Below, piece after piece: positions 1-8,354 of a DNA stretch of 11,343 nt. Both the position numbers and the translations under genes were made by a program. Below the pieces are notes generated by a model that saw only the letters and a program-made list of their open reading frames with translations, ran no database searches and had not been told where the DNA came from. Within the stretch, counting starts at the first letter, position 1. Each line of letters begins with the position of its first letter. This stretch comes from Cymbomonas tetramitiformis (lineage: Eukaryota > Chlorophyta > Pyramimonadophyceae > Pyramimonadales > Pyramimonadaceae). The stretch lies in NCBI GenBank assembly GCA_001247695.2, contig LGRX02013926.1, positions 1 through 11,343 on the forward strand, in the 5' to 3' direction.

Positions 1-255
1 CAGAGACCGGCGATCGCCCAGGGAGGACATCCTGACTTGCATTGAGCCAATCAGAGACCGGCGATTGCCCAGGGAGGACAGCCTGACTTGCATTGAGCCA
101 ATCAGAGACCGGCGATCGCCCAGGGAGGACAGCCTGACTTGCATTGAGCCAATCAGAGACCGGCGATCGCCCAGGGAGGACAGCCTGACTTGCATTGAGC
201 CAATCAGAGACCGGCGATCGCCCAGGGAGGACAGCCTGACTTGCATTGAGCCAAT
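1..255. repeat. 51-bp tandem repeat array, five units, open at the left edge
   Basis: Five consecutive 51-bp units begin at 1, 52, 103, 154 and 205, each starting CAGAGACCGGCGATCGCC and ending TTGAGCCAAT. They differ by only a few bases (for example ACATCC against ACAGCC in unit 1 and GATTGC against GATCGC in unit 2), so expansion was recent or the array is kept homogeneous. The window starts exactly on a unit boundary, so the array probably continues leftwards. Because 51 is divisible by three, the plus strand stays open through the array as a 17-residue repeat (PREDSLTCIEPIRDRRS). That openness follows from the period and is not evidence of coding. The position upstream of a permease C-terminal exon suggests intronic DNA. 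Confidence 0.95.
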
Positions 256-321
256 CAGCACACCTCAGTTGTGATAGGACTGCTGGCAAGTAGGGGAGGC
301 TAACTTCCATCGAGTTAAACC

Positions 322-643
322 AGCACACCTCAGCTGCAGCAGAAACACTCGCATGGCGGACGGCCTGGCACACCTCAGCTGCAGCAGAGACACTCACATG
401 GCGGACGGCCTGGCACACTTTCTCCGCAAATGAGAATACACCTCAGCTGCAGCAGAAACACTCACATGGCGGACGGTGGCACACCTCAGCTGCAGCACTC
501 ACATGGCCTGGCACTCAGCTGCAGCAGAACACTCACATGGCGGACGGCCTGGCACACTTTCTCCGCAAATGATATTACACCTCAGCTGCAGCAGAAACAC
601 TCACATGGCGGACGGCCTGGCACACTTTCTCCGCACGCGCAAC
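322..643. repeat. irregular composite minisatellite (CTCAGCTGCAGCAG core)
   Basis: Six copies of a module with core CTCAGCTGCAGCAG, then CACTCACATGGCGGACGG, start near 322, 368, 438, 479, 511 and 577. Some copies carry a further block, CCTGGCACACTTTCTCCGCA, making units of about 70 bp; others lack it or have internal deletions (the 479 copy is only about 32 bp). The same CAGCACACCTCAG lead-in also occurs at 256, right after the 51-bp array, so 256-321 is a diverged bridge between the two arrays. Stops occur in the frame of the downstream exon, and the array ends shortly before it, so I infer it is intronic. Confidence 0.9.
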
Positions 644-659
644 ACAAGGGATTTGACAG

Positions 660-986
660 CTTGCAGTTTGGGTATGGCAGGCGGAAATGTGGTTTTACTG
701 TTGGTCCACGGTTCTCAAGTTTGCTGCGCTGTGCAAACTGCGGGCGGCAGAACCAGACCGGCCCCGTCCATACAAAATTCCGCTCGAGGACAAATGGGTC
801 CGAGTGTATTGTACCGTCCCCATCTTCTTGTGCGTCTTGACAATAGCGTTGGCAGATTTGAAAACCCATATCCTGGGGATATGCGGGACGTTGTTCTCTG
901 TTGCGGCTTACTTTCTCTCAATTTACTTGAAAGGGGGCATCAGCTCCAGCAAGAGCCTGATAAACTTCGATGTGCTAGATACATAA
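660..986 (+). CDS. C-terminal exon of an APC-superfamily amino-acid/polyamine permease (partial)
   Basis: The frame is open from 657 (in-frame TGA at 654-656) to TAA at 984-986. It contains FAALCKLR, then EPDRPRPYKIPL, then two hydrophobic segments (roughly VYCTVPIFLCVLTIALADL and HILGICGTLFSVAAYFLSIY) and a short polar tail. The LR-x(2)-EPDxPRPYKIPL stretch before the last two membrane helices is characteristic of APC-superfamily permeases of the plant PUT/LAT and protist type (AA_permease_2). These are integral membrane transporters of amino acids or polyamines; the substrate cannot be read from this fragment. Only about 105 residues of a usual 450-550 are present, with no start codon in family context, so this is a last exon. 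Candidate acceptors are the AGs at 658-659, 665-666 and 679-680; which is used is uncertain. The remaining exons should lie upstream, beyond the repeat arrays. Confidence 0.75.
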   Translation, partial: LAVWVWQAEMWFYCWSTVLKFAALCKLRAAEPDRPRPYKIPLEDKWVRVYCTVPIFLCVLTIALADLKTHILGICGTLFSVAAYFLSIYLKGGISSSKSLINFDVLDT

Positions 987-1335
987 AATGAGTCCCTATC
1001 GAGGGATGACACTCAGACACTTGACTCCGCTGGTAAAATGTACATCAAAGATTCACTGCTGTGTGCGCAGGTTAAGTGCACATCCTTTATTGCTAAAAAA
1101 TGATAAATGCAGTTGTGACCCACTGGCCACCCAGCAGGACACGCATTCAAAGGTGTAAGTGCGACTTTATGGGTAAGAGATGAGTTATGTTCGCATGCTC
1201 TCCACGAATCCGATCTGTGTTCTGCAGGTAGCGACATCGCAGGCATCAGTGGTAATATGTAGGTACACACACTTTTCACTAGCGAGCTCCGAAGAATCCG
1301 GATAAGTGACCCGAATCGTGTGCGGAATCCTTTGA
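987..1335. other. 3' flank of the permease exon, no gene seen
   Basis: This holds the presumed 3' UTR and spacer. No canonical AATAAA lies close to the stop; the nearest A-rich stretch is GCTAAAAAATGATAAATG around 1094-1111. An antisense frame is open across much of it but shows no domain, signal or family resemblance, so I do not call it a gene. Confidence 0.5.
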
Positions 1336-2202
1336 TCCCCGGTGCGGGTACATAGTGCTGCCGGTCTTCTGTGGATACGGGGTGCCAAAGGAGTCGGTCC
1401 AAGGATAAGCACACACGCACACACGGTATATCATCCCATATGTGTGTATGTATGCATACGTTGTGCGTACGTCGGGGATTCGTCTGCGGCTGGCTCTATT
1501 TATGTCCAGTGCCTTGGGGCTTTTTCACCTGCCGGGGGACTGGTGGTTGACAGCCACTTTATGGGGTACTGGCGGATCGCTGTGAACGGGGACGGCCACT
1601 GGAATGATTTGGATGATGGGATGTGGCTGTCCCTGTGGTACCCTTCTGGCGGGTACTGCCTCTTTGAGGGCGTCGGGGATTCGTCTGCGGCTGGCTCTAT
1701 TTATGTCCAGTGCCTTGGGGCTTTTTCACCTGCCGGGGGACTGGTGGTTGACAGCCACGTTATGGGGTACTGGCATCTCGTTGTGAACGGGGACGGCCAC
1801 TGGAATGATTTGGATGATGGGATGTGGCTGTCCCTGTGGTACCCTTCTGACGGGTACTGCCTCTTTGAGTGCGTCGGGGATTCGTCTACGGCTCGCTTTT
1901 TGGGAGTGTCTTGGATTCGTCTGACGCTAGCTCCCTCTCCGTGTACAGTGCTCATGGTTATTACACATGCCGGGGGACTTGTGTTCTTTGACCTTGATAT
2001 GAAGTACTGGCGGATCGCTGTGAACGGGGACGGCCGCCGGGTGGAAGTGGGTTTTGGGAGGCGGTTATCCCTGTGGTGCCATTCTGGCGGGCACTGCCTC
2101 TTGGAGAGCTCGGTAGATTCGTCTGTCGTGCTGCGAGGAGAGGCAGAAGGTGGTGAAGTACACCTTCTGTGTTTTCCCTTGAATTTTGTGGGGAGCACTT
2201 AG
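1336..2202 (+). CDS. unrecognised ORF made largely of 67-residue repeats; coding status doubtful
   Basis: The frame is open for 288 codons, from after TGA (1333-1335) to TAG (2200-2202). It has no ATG before the repeats; the first lies near 1561, inside repeat 1. If coding, it is therefore an internal or terminal exon, or it uses an internal start. Each repeat reads GDSSAAGSIYVQCLGAF, AGGLVVDS, GYW, VNGDG, DDGMWLSLWYPSGGYCLFE. The third, diverged copy keeps GDSS, AGGLV, YW, VNGDG and LSLW, stays in frame, and is longer by 36 nt (12 codons). That favours coding. Against it, 201 is a multiple of three, the antisense strand is open over much of the same DNA, and copies 1 and 2 differ by seven bases in six codons, all amino-acid changing. 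I recognise no family. A repeat-driven spurious ORF is at least as likely. Confidence 0.25.
   Translation, partial: SPVRVHSAAGLLWIRGAKGVGPRISTHAHTVYHPICVYVCIRCAYVGDSSAAGSIYVQCLGAFSPAGGLVVDSHFMGYWRIAVNGDGHWNDLDDGMWLSLWYPSGGYCLFEGVGDSSAAGSIYVQCLGAFSPAGGLVVDSHVMGYWHLVVNGDGHWNDLDDGMWLSLWYPSDGYCLFECVGDSSTARFLGVSWIRLTLAPSPCTVLMVITHAGGLVFFDLDMKYWRIAVNGDGRRVEVGFGRRLSLWCHSGGHCLLESSVDSSVVLRGEAEGGEVHLLCFPLNFVGST
1471..2109. repeat. 201-bp tandem repeat, two near-identical copies plus one diverged 237-bp copy
   Basis: Units start at 1471, 1672 and 1873 with GTCGGGGATTCGTCT. Copies 1 and 2 differ at seven of 201 positions; four of these lie within a short block after GGGTACTGG. Copy 3 is strongly diverged in its first half and carries a second GGATTCGTCTG start about 34 bp inside, which accounts for its extra 36 bp. 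Its second half returns to the consensus. A further partial start (GGTAGATTCGTCTG) follows at about 2111. In the changed block copy 3 matches copy 1 (CGGATCGCT), so copy 2 carries the derived state. Confidence 0.92.
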
Positions 2203-3223
2203 GTGCCCGCATGTTTCCTTTTTTTTGACATGGGGTGTCCATGCTGTGTGGTGTGACTGCATTCATGACATAACCATGGACCAACAGGTCCCATCCATCG
2301 ACCGGGAGCCACTGGGGGGCATGCCAGCAGGGTCCGCTTACTCCGTAACCCAGAGACCAACAATTGTTTGGCGACGATCGGTCACATCGTATCATCTTTC
2401 CATGCTGCTTTGCATTTGGGTTGGGAATATGTATGCGTTTGTGGTATCTTGTCACGGCCCCGCCCTGCTCTTGATTTGCTTCTCACATCCACTGGGATGA
2501 TGGTGGGCTGGCTTTTGCTTGCCGATCTCATGCCGTTCCGAATGTATGCATACGTTATATGTATGATTATTGATATGATTGTTTGATTTCAGTTTACATT
2601 TCCGCGTAGGCAAACAACAAATCGTCGGTGCCTAAAAGGTTACTTCATAAGGTATATATTGCAGTCTGCGCGTGACTGTTTTGACAATAGCAGTCTTCAT
2701 GGAGACAAATGATTTTAGTGTAAGTCTGTTCAAAGGAGAGTGGTTTCATTTACCTTTGCGCATCATGCAACTGTCATTAAAGCCAGTTGCCTGCACGTAA
2801 ACTGCTATTACAATCATTTTCCAACGTGCACACTGCTATTCAGTTTGTGCCCGCAGTTGCCTACGAGCAGCCACTGTTAATAATTTGGCTACGCGCAGAT
2901 TATGGTGTTCAGTGTTTGGCCTCCTCATAACCTAGATACAATTCTTATATGATTATTGTAGCATATGCAAAGTGTATGATTAGATGCCTACGGCCAATGG
3001 CTATATACCTCCAGATACTCTCTTGACTCACAACACCATTTCGATACTCTACTCGGGACTTCGACGCTTTGCGCCACTCCTCGATGGAGTTGGCACCTCA
3101 CAACGACACATTGTATGCAAACACCTCTAGGCGTGGTTGCTGTTTTCTTAGATGTGGAGCATGTATCATATGCCATTACCCATATGTTTCACTGCTATCG
3201 CAATTTAGTACATTGCTCTAACG
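2203..3223. other. non-coding stretch, no gene supported
   Basis: No frame gives a credible protein on either strand. It holds a T8 run at 2219-2226 and a 15-bp match (ATGTATGCATACGTT, 2542-2556) to 1448-1462. Between about 2780 and 2880 there are loosely repeated CAGTTGCCT and ACTGCTATT words. From about 2560 it is visibly AT-richer than the region to its left. Confidence 0.5.
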
Positions 3224-3660
3224 ATGGCCTTAACTTCGTTTCCTTTTATCCACTTTGCATATCCCGCCACTGGCGGTTATGAAGGAGTAGGTGCAGCGGT
3301 ACTCCTAATCATGTTGCAATTAATGTTGATCACCTATATTCGATTTAAAATTACCTTCAGAGTCCCAAGTTCTGAACAAATGTGCTTATTTGCGATAGAA
3401 TGTATTGCATATGTATTTGCGAAGTTCTTGCTGACTTCGACTTCAAAGACGGGTGTGTGAATTAAGGACTTTTGAGATGTGCTCACTTGCCACTTTTCTT
3501 GAGATTGTTACCTGCCTTACATATAGTTGACATGAATAGTCTTTATCTTCCCTTCACGGTGGTTGATACCATCCTGACATTTTCCAAGGCCCGATTTTCA
3601 GTGGGTGCCCCTATGTTACGTGTTATGATCCCGTACGCGTCAAGGCAGGGAGCAGTGTAG
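3224..3660 (+). CDS. candidate small two-exon membrane protein, unrecognised
   Basis: An ATG at 3224 in good context (A at -3, G at +4) opens a 78-codon frame. It has a hydrophobic segment (VGAAVLLIMLQLMLITYI) and a second moderately hydrophobic stretch (LFAIECIAYVFAKFLL). A plausible intron runs from GTGTGT at 3453 to a pyrimidine-rich acceptor ending ATATAG at 3526 (74 nt). Removing it joins the frame in phase to a second open frame ending with TAG at 3658-3660, giving about 121 residues. AATAAA follows at 3711-3716. In-frame joining has a one-in-three chance of being fortuitous, and both exons are short enough to be chance ORFs. No family is recognised. Further exons upstream cannot be excluded. 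Confidence 0.25.
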
Positions 3661-3710
3661 ACCTTGAATCGATTTTAATTCCAAAATACGCTTTATAAAA
3701 CAATCAGCAA

Positions 3711-3716
3711 AATAAA
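3711..3716 (+). terminator. candidate polyadenylation signal AATAAA
   Basis: AATAAA lies 50 bp after the TAG that ends the candidate two-exon gene, in an AT-rich stretch, as expected for a 3' UTR. The hexamer is common by chance in such DNA, so its weight depends on the gene call. Confidence 0.3.
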
Positions 3717-5065
3717 AGTTAATGGAGATGGACACGTCGTCTCCGCGTCGGACCACGTAAGCCCCATGTAGGTATCTCGTCAATACATTGGCCAAATAAT
3801 TAAGTAATTGTAGCATCAATTAAAGGTTCACAGTTTTCAAATTAATTCGGATCACCCATTTAGAAATCAGTACTGCGGCATGATGTCTCAGATTATCCTT
3901 ACGATGTTGCATGTAACCCGGGATGCATTATGGATTGGTTTATAAGCTCCCAATTCACAATACAATGAGCAAGCTTTTCATCCAGTTTTGTTCTATATAC
4001 ATTCACACATGCAGTGCATGGGTTTTGCGTTATCGTCGGCACTACGCCTTAGGAAACAATGCTAATCACCGAACATTGGGGGATTCTTCGTCACTGCTTG
4101 ACTAGTCGCATTGCTATAGATCGATAGATACAATGATGATATAGCTCTTGAGAGATATTTAATCATAATATAATTTGGCATGGGATTGTTCTGTGAGATA
4201 AGATATTGATGAGCCGATGGTATCCGTCGCCCTAGAATATTGTGTCGTCAGAAGTGTCTGCCCTTCTATAATAATGGGCTCTTGGAAAGAATGCATGGCT
4301 TACCATAATGATTTGGGAAATCTTCGAAACCGTTTTCAACTATTTTGAATCCGATTCTGGTTTATGAAACATAGCTGCAGTTGTGGAAGTGGAACGTTCC
4401 AAAACCCAGCCAAATAGGTCCCGAGTATGTGGTTCTTATGAGGAAGTGAAAACGGTCCCCATTCTGCAATCTGCATTGAAGGTCGATAAGCATATTATGC
4501 AGCATTATCGTTAGCATGTTAGCACATGACATGATCTGTACTATGGGGATAATCAAAATAAGATGTATGCAATATGTAGTCATTTTCTACCTTTATAGGG
4601 TTCATTGAATTAGTTCACATCTGAATAAATTACACGCTGTCTTCAATGTATGAAACATGAACGTTTATAATGCAGCACACATATACCATTGCAATTACGC
4701 TTTCCTGCCAAAATGTCTAATACAGGTTCTCTACAGCAATGAACCACGCCCTGATGTGCGGCAAGTGGAATTTAGGCTGGCACGCTTGGATGGTTGTGTT
4801 AGTTAATAATAGACGCAAGGGTGGTATTTCCTATTGCAAGAAGGCCCTGAGTTGCATTCCTTGACCAAGCCTTTATCCGCAAATCATTGCCAACCATCAT
4901 ACTCGCCACACCCCCCAGCAGCAACACTCCTCAATCAGTGCTTGGTCATAACCTATGATAGTGCATGCAAATCAGCGCCCATCGATCTCGCATACCACAA
5001 TCAAACTCAAGAAATCAGCCTATGGCATTCGCAAAACTCAACGGCGCAGGATCGATGTGGGCCCT

Positions 5066-5085
5066 GATATTGATATATCAATATC
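5066..5085. repeat. 20-bp perfect palindrome
   Basis: GATATTGATATATCAATATC equals its own reverse complement over all 20 bases, with no spacer. It could be a dimeric protein site or an extrusion-prone AT-rich sequence; nothing nearby decides its role. Confidence 0.85.
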
Positions 5086-5661
5086 GTTATTCGTCAGCAC
5101 AAGATAATCCAGCAAAATAGTGCATTTATATGCTTGCTGATGTTTGGCATATTTCATATCGTCATGCACAACATTGTTCAGTGGGTGTGTGTGCATGTGA
5201 ATATCAAACCAGCATGCAATAAGTGCCATTGCCAGACAGAAGCTGGTGATTGATCAATGTATATGCAGCCACATACGGTGTGCAAAACCACATGTAGTAT
5301 ACGCTAGCATGCTACAAGGTAAGTTCTGCATTTCTGTGGAAGGGTATACACGGCCGTGAATGCTTTATTGGCAACCTGCATGCTGTTAAGTCCGGACCGA
5401 TGCTCCACGTCAGCATTTGCAACAAAGAAGTCACATTCATTTTAGTAGCTGAAATGGGTCTAGGACCGAATTAAAAAATTGTCTAATAAATAAGCGGTGG
5501 CTAGTGTAAGCTACTCCATATCGTTATAATCATGCGTCTTTGCCATGCCGGTTCGTGTCAATGCGGGCAATGCCAATGATAATGGAGCAATTGTGAAGTG
5601 TGTTGAACACAGTGAGATATGTGTGATCCGTATACAGCAATCTTAGCGCATTCTTTGTAGG

Positions 5662-5675
5662 AACCAATATTGGTT
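5662..5675. repeat. 14-bp perfect palindrome
   Basis: AACCAATATTGGTT is perfectly self-complementary and contains CCAAT on both strands. It may be only incidental. Confidence 0.6.
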
Positions 5676-6290
5676 TTCCATGATAATGATGCTTTGGTGT
5701 ATTCGTTGTTGTGTTGGTAATGAATGAGCTATACTTGACTAGCAGATATCCACTTCATGTCGGATGCACACCACTACAGCAGCAGCAAACGATGCCACGA
5801 CGGGTGTGCTCATGCAAAGCAATGAGTGGATTCACGTACCGTCATTCCTGCATATACGTTTTGAACTTCGTTCAGCACCAAGTTTGTGAACGCTTGAGTC
5901 AATGTAAGACCTATCGCCTGTTATGTCCCAAACGTAAGACATGTCAGCGGTTATCGAATAATGAATACGCGCTGAATGTGCTGAAAATGGCGCTGTTTGA
6001 TTTCATATACCAATTGCATAATTGCATGTATGAAACATTGCAACGATGTCGTCGACAACTTACTTCACGGTCTTCTTTTCACGTGGATATATATGTACTA
6101 AAACTACATTAGTAGCTGGTAAATTTTGGGATGCGTATATTGTATAACTGTTGCATACTTATGGCGGTTTACGCAGTCGTACTGATCGATGCTTCAGTAT
6201 GTGTGCGTGTGGGCCGCCGCAGCCCGGGTGCAGATGACGGAGGTTGTGAAGGTGTCGGCATCATCAGTGTGACCTATGGCCGTGGGTGTA

Positions 6291-7016
6291 TCATGGGGCG
6301 GCTGGATATAGTATATGATGCATCGTGTGTCCGATAGCGTGCACCCGACAGCAATACAAACTGGATGAATGGCGCATAGTACTATACCCGGTATGCCCAA
6401 CGGGATAGTCCCGTACCTGCACAGTATTTTCAATGTACTGACGTGCCGTGGATGTCATGTCTTGTATAAATCCAGAAAATATTGCATCCCAAGCGCGTTC
6501 GATACCTTCGAAAAACTGTTCCATCAGGCTTAGGAAGGAAAATGGCTCGTTTGTTTGCAGCAATGATCTATACATGCCGCGATGAGATAAGCGTGGAATG
6601 TCGGTGGCACTTTGCATCGGACCAGAAGATGGTCGGCGAAATTCTGATTTAGGGAACAGCAGGTGGCGCCTCGTCGAGCCTGATGTTTCAGTCACATTTC
6701 GCAATTGCGTATCTATCCACGACGCGAAAAAAGAATTTTCGACGTGATTTTCATCCTCGGCTACTGTGCCAGCCGTGTCGATGATTTCTCTGCGACTATC
6801 GTTGACATAATTCTGAGCACTTTGGGGGGTAGAGGCGCCCAAAACGTTGTCCTCAATCAAGTTTATTGGATTATCAGCCACGGTGAGGGCAGACGCGGAA
6901 TATGGAAGCGTGTTCATCTGCATAGCACATATGCCGAGAGGCAGCAAATACGCCATTGACGCTACACGTGATATTGGCATTAACTTAACGACGCCTGTGA
7001 CCACATTGGCATGCAT
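6291..7016 (-). CDS. unrecognised secreted protein with N-terminal signal sequence; possible intron near 3' end
   Basis: The minus-strand frame has 241 codons from ATG at 7016 to a stop at 6291. A second in-frame ATG at 6980 (residue 13) begins a classic signal peptide: MPISR, a hydrophobic core (ASMAYLLPLGICAM) and a likely cleavage after PYSASA, residue 43. The first ATG has the better context (A at -3). The mature part is hydrophilic to about residue 155, with an acidic patch (AEDENHVEN, 86-94), an N-V-T sequon at 107-109 and basic RRHLL (116-120) and FRRP (126-129). An aromatic/acidic, probably helical segment follows (157-198). Codon 200 (CAG) is followed exactly by GTACGG, a strong donor, in phase 0. 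Acceptors at 6382 (35-nt intron) or 6361 (56 nt) would give the same new frame, ending with TAG at 6274-6276. I recognise no family. The length is well above what this composition gives by chance. Confidence 0.6.
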   Translation of the reverse strand: MHANVVTGVVKLMPISRVASMAYLLPLGICAMQMNTLPYSASALTVADNPINLIEDNVLGASTPQSAQNYVNDSRREIIDTAGTVAEDENHVENSFFASWIDTQLRNVTETSGSTRRHLLFPKSEFRRPSSGPMQSATDIPRLSHRGMYRSLLQTNEPFSFLSLMEQFFEGIERAWDAIFSGFIQDMTSTARQYIENTVQVRDYPVGHTGYSTMRHSSSLYCCRVHAIGHTMHHILYPAAP

Positions 7017-8040
7017 TTTCTACGAAGCCCACTGCAGTGCGATATACGGTACACGGTCTAGTACAAATGTGTGCGTTTATTGTGGCATCGCGATGACGCT
7101 CACTACTGAAGCTTCTTATTTTATTTTACATGCTGCGCTATGCGTCCACGCTCACAGTTGTGACAAGCCCCGATTTATGTCAGCCAATGGTCATCAAAAT
7201 CCCACTAGCGGCTCTGTCTCAGGGTACGTTAGACCAACGAAAATCGTCAAATAACATATTTGTGCGACGATGCATGCGAGGACAAATAAAGAAATATACT
7301 GCCGGCTAGACCAAAAGTCTGAAGCCGCGTGAGACCGCTGGCAGTAGTATATGGTTAGTAAAAGGCACTGAATTTATCGGCCACATTGCCGCGGTATCGC
7401 ATGTTCATGGTAAGTAGTCACTCCACGAGCGAAGGCGTGCTTATTGATTGTGTAGATCAGAACATGGTGAAATGCAGTTTCGATTGCCGTGTAACGGATG
7501 CTTATCGTGATTGCGTCTAGAACGCAGTCGTGCCACTAATGATCAAACTTGCGCATGATATTATGTTCCACGAGTCGTGCGCGCATCCATGTTATCACAG
7601 CGTGCCTAAAGTGCTCGTAGGGAACATATCCCGCGGAATGGAATTAGGAACCCTTCGTGGCTCGATGTGAGGAAACACTATTCGCTCCTCGAAGGTTTGT
7701 TTCTGTTCGACAGTAACATGAATGCAATAAAAGCTGCTGCAATGTATAAATCGCAGTAACTTTGTGGACGGCGATATATGGAATGGGATACATGCCAGAA
7801 AAGTATGGCCGCCTGCATTTCGTCTTCGTAAATAGTGATTGGATACAGCTCATTACTTTAACCTGTACTAATGCCAGTCGCTTCGTCTTGCTTCGTCCGA
7901 CTGTACATTTAATATAGCGCCTTCCTACGGCACGCGTAACTGTCGCTCTTTGAGGTCATTTTCACTGGTCAAGCACGAGGAAGAGCTCCTTTCGACCCAT
8001 CGACGAATTGCCACTGTCGACATAGTTATGTCGAGCGGAT
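7017..8040. other. upstream of the secreted-protein gene, no further gene seen
   Basis: This is the 5' side of the minus-strand gene and should contain its promoter. No clear TATA box or repeated operator was identified. Short frames on both strands have no domain, signal or repeat support. Confidence 0.45.
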
Positions 8041-8074
8041 GCATCAACCGTGCATCGTCGTGCCCCTTGAGCGT

Positions 8075-8102
8075 GGGAGTGGGCGTGGGCGGTGGGTGCG
8101 GG
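8075..8102 (+). promoter_or_regulatory. G-quadruplex motif, five G3 tracts
   Basis: GGG tracts lie at 8075, 8081, 8087, 8094 and 8100, with loops of 3, 3, 4 and 3 bases, on the plus strand. This satisfies the usual four-tract G3 short-loop rule with one spare tract. A four-stranded fold of the plus strand is therefore plausible. Any regulatory role is inference; no gene start is clearly adjacent. Confidence 0.6.
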
Positions 8103-8354
8103 TGAGGCCACGGCAGGATTCTCGCTCAATTAACGAGGTCCAGACGAAACCTTCACCGTATGACTGTGGATCCATAGTCACATGCGTCAGGGTGTGCCTG
8201 CGGACTGCGGGCCCCGAGCGCGGCGGGAGCGAGCCTGCAGCTGGTCTAGAGTGTAGGGCGTAAGGGTACGGTGCGCATGGACGTTTTATTTTCGATGGGG
8301 GAATCACTCAGAAAATTCTCGATGCGGGAGGGTTATTTTCGGCCATCGACGAGC

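Larger units (their letters stand above)
3717..5710. other. AT-rich non-coding stretch, no gene supported
   Basis: Short frames on both strands stay below about 80 codons. One minus-strand frame (4362-4583) is hydrophobic but has no further support. No tRNA B-box in context, no rRNA and no transposon coding region were seen. The only structured elements noted are the palindromes at 5066-5085 and 5662-5675. Confidence 0.5.

Noticed and set aside
1..255. GCGATCGC in each unit as a cyanobacterial HIP1-like signature
   Set aside because: The motif is confined to this repeat unit and a few other places; everything else argues for a eukaryote.
1..255. CRISPR array
   Set aside because: Units are contiguous near-identical 51-mers with no unique spacers between them, so this is a plain tandem repeat.
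65..274. 69-residue ORF of 17-residue repeats
   Set aside because: It exists because the 51-bp period is divisible by three; start and stop lie in or just past repeats, and no coding signal is independent of the array.
430..991. Overlapping plus-strand frames of 136 and 171 codons across the minisatellite and permease exon
   Set aside because: They are shadows in other frames of the minisatellite and of the permease exon, which has clear family motifs in a different frame.
1013..1420. Minus-strand 135-codon frame
   Set aside because: No family resemblance, no signal or repeat support, and length within what is expected by chance.
1701..2455. Minus-strand frames of 164-165 codons antisense to the 201-bp repeats
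   Set aside because: Open mainly because of the repeat period; no recognisable protein. They do weaken the sense-strand ORF call.
5540..5580. tRNA-like GGTTCG word
   Set aside because: No matching A box, acceptor stem or cloverleaf pairing could be found around it.
5711..6112. Cys-rich plus-strand frame (first ATG 5720, about 130 residues)
   Set aside because: About two frames of this length are expected by chance in a window this size; no signal peptide or regular cysteine spacing.
6705..7254. Plus-strand frames opposite the secreted-protein gene
   Set aside because: They are antisense shadows of the better-supported minus-strand ORF or short chance frames.
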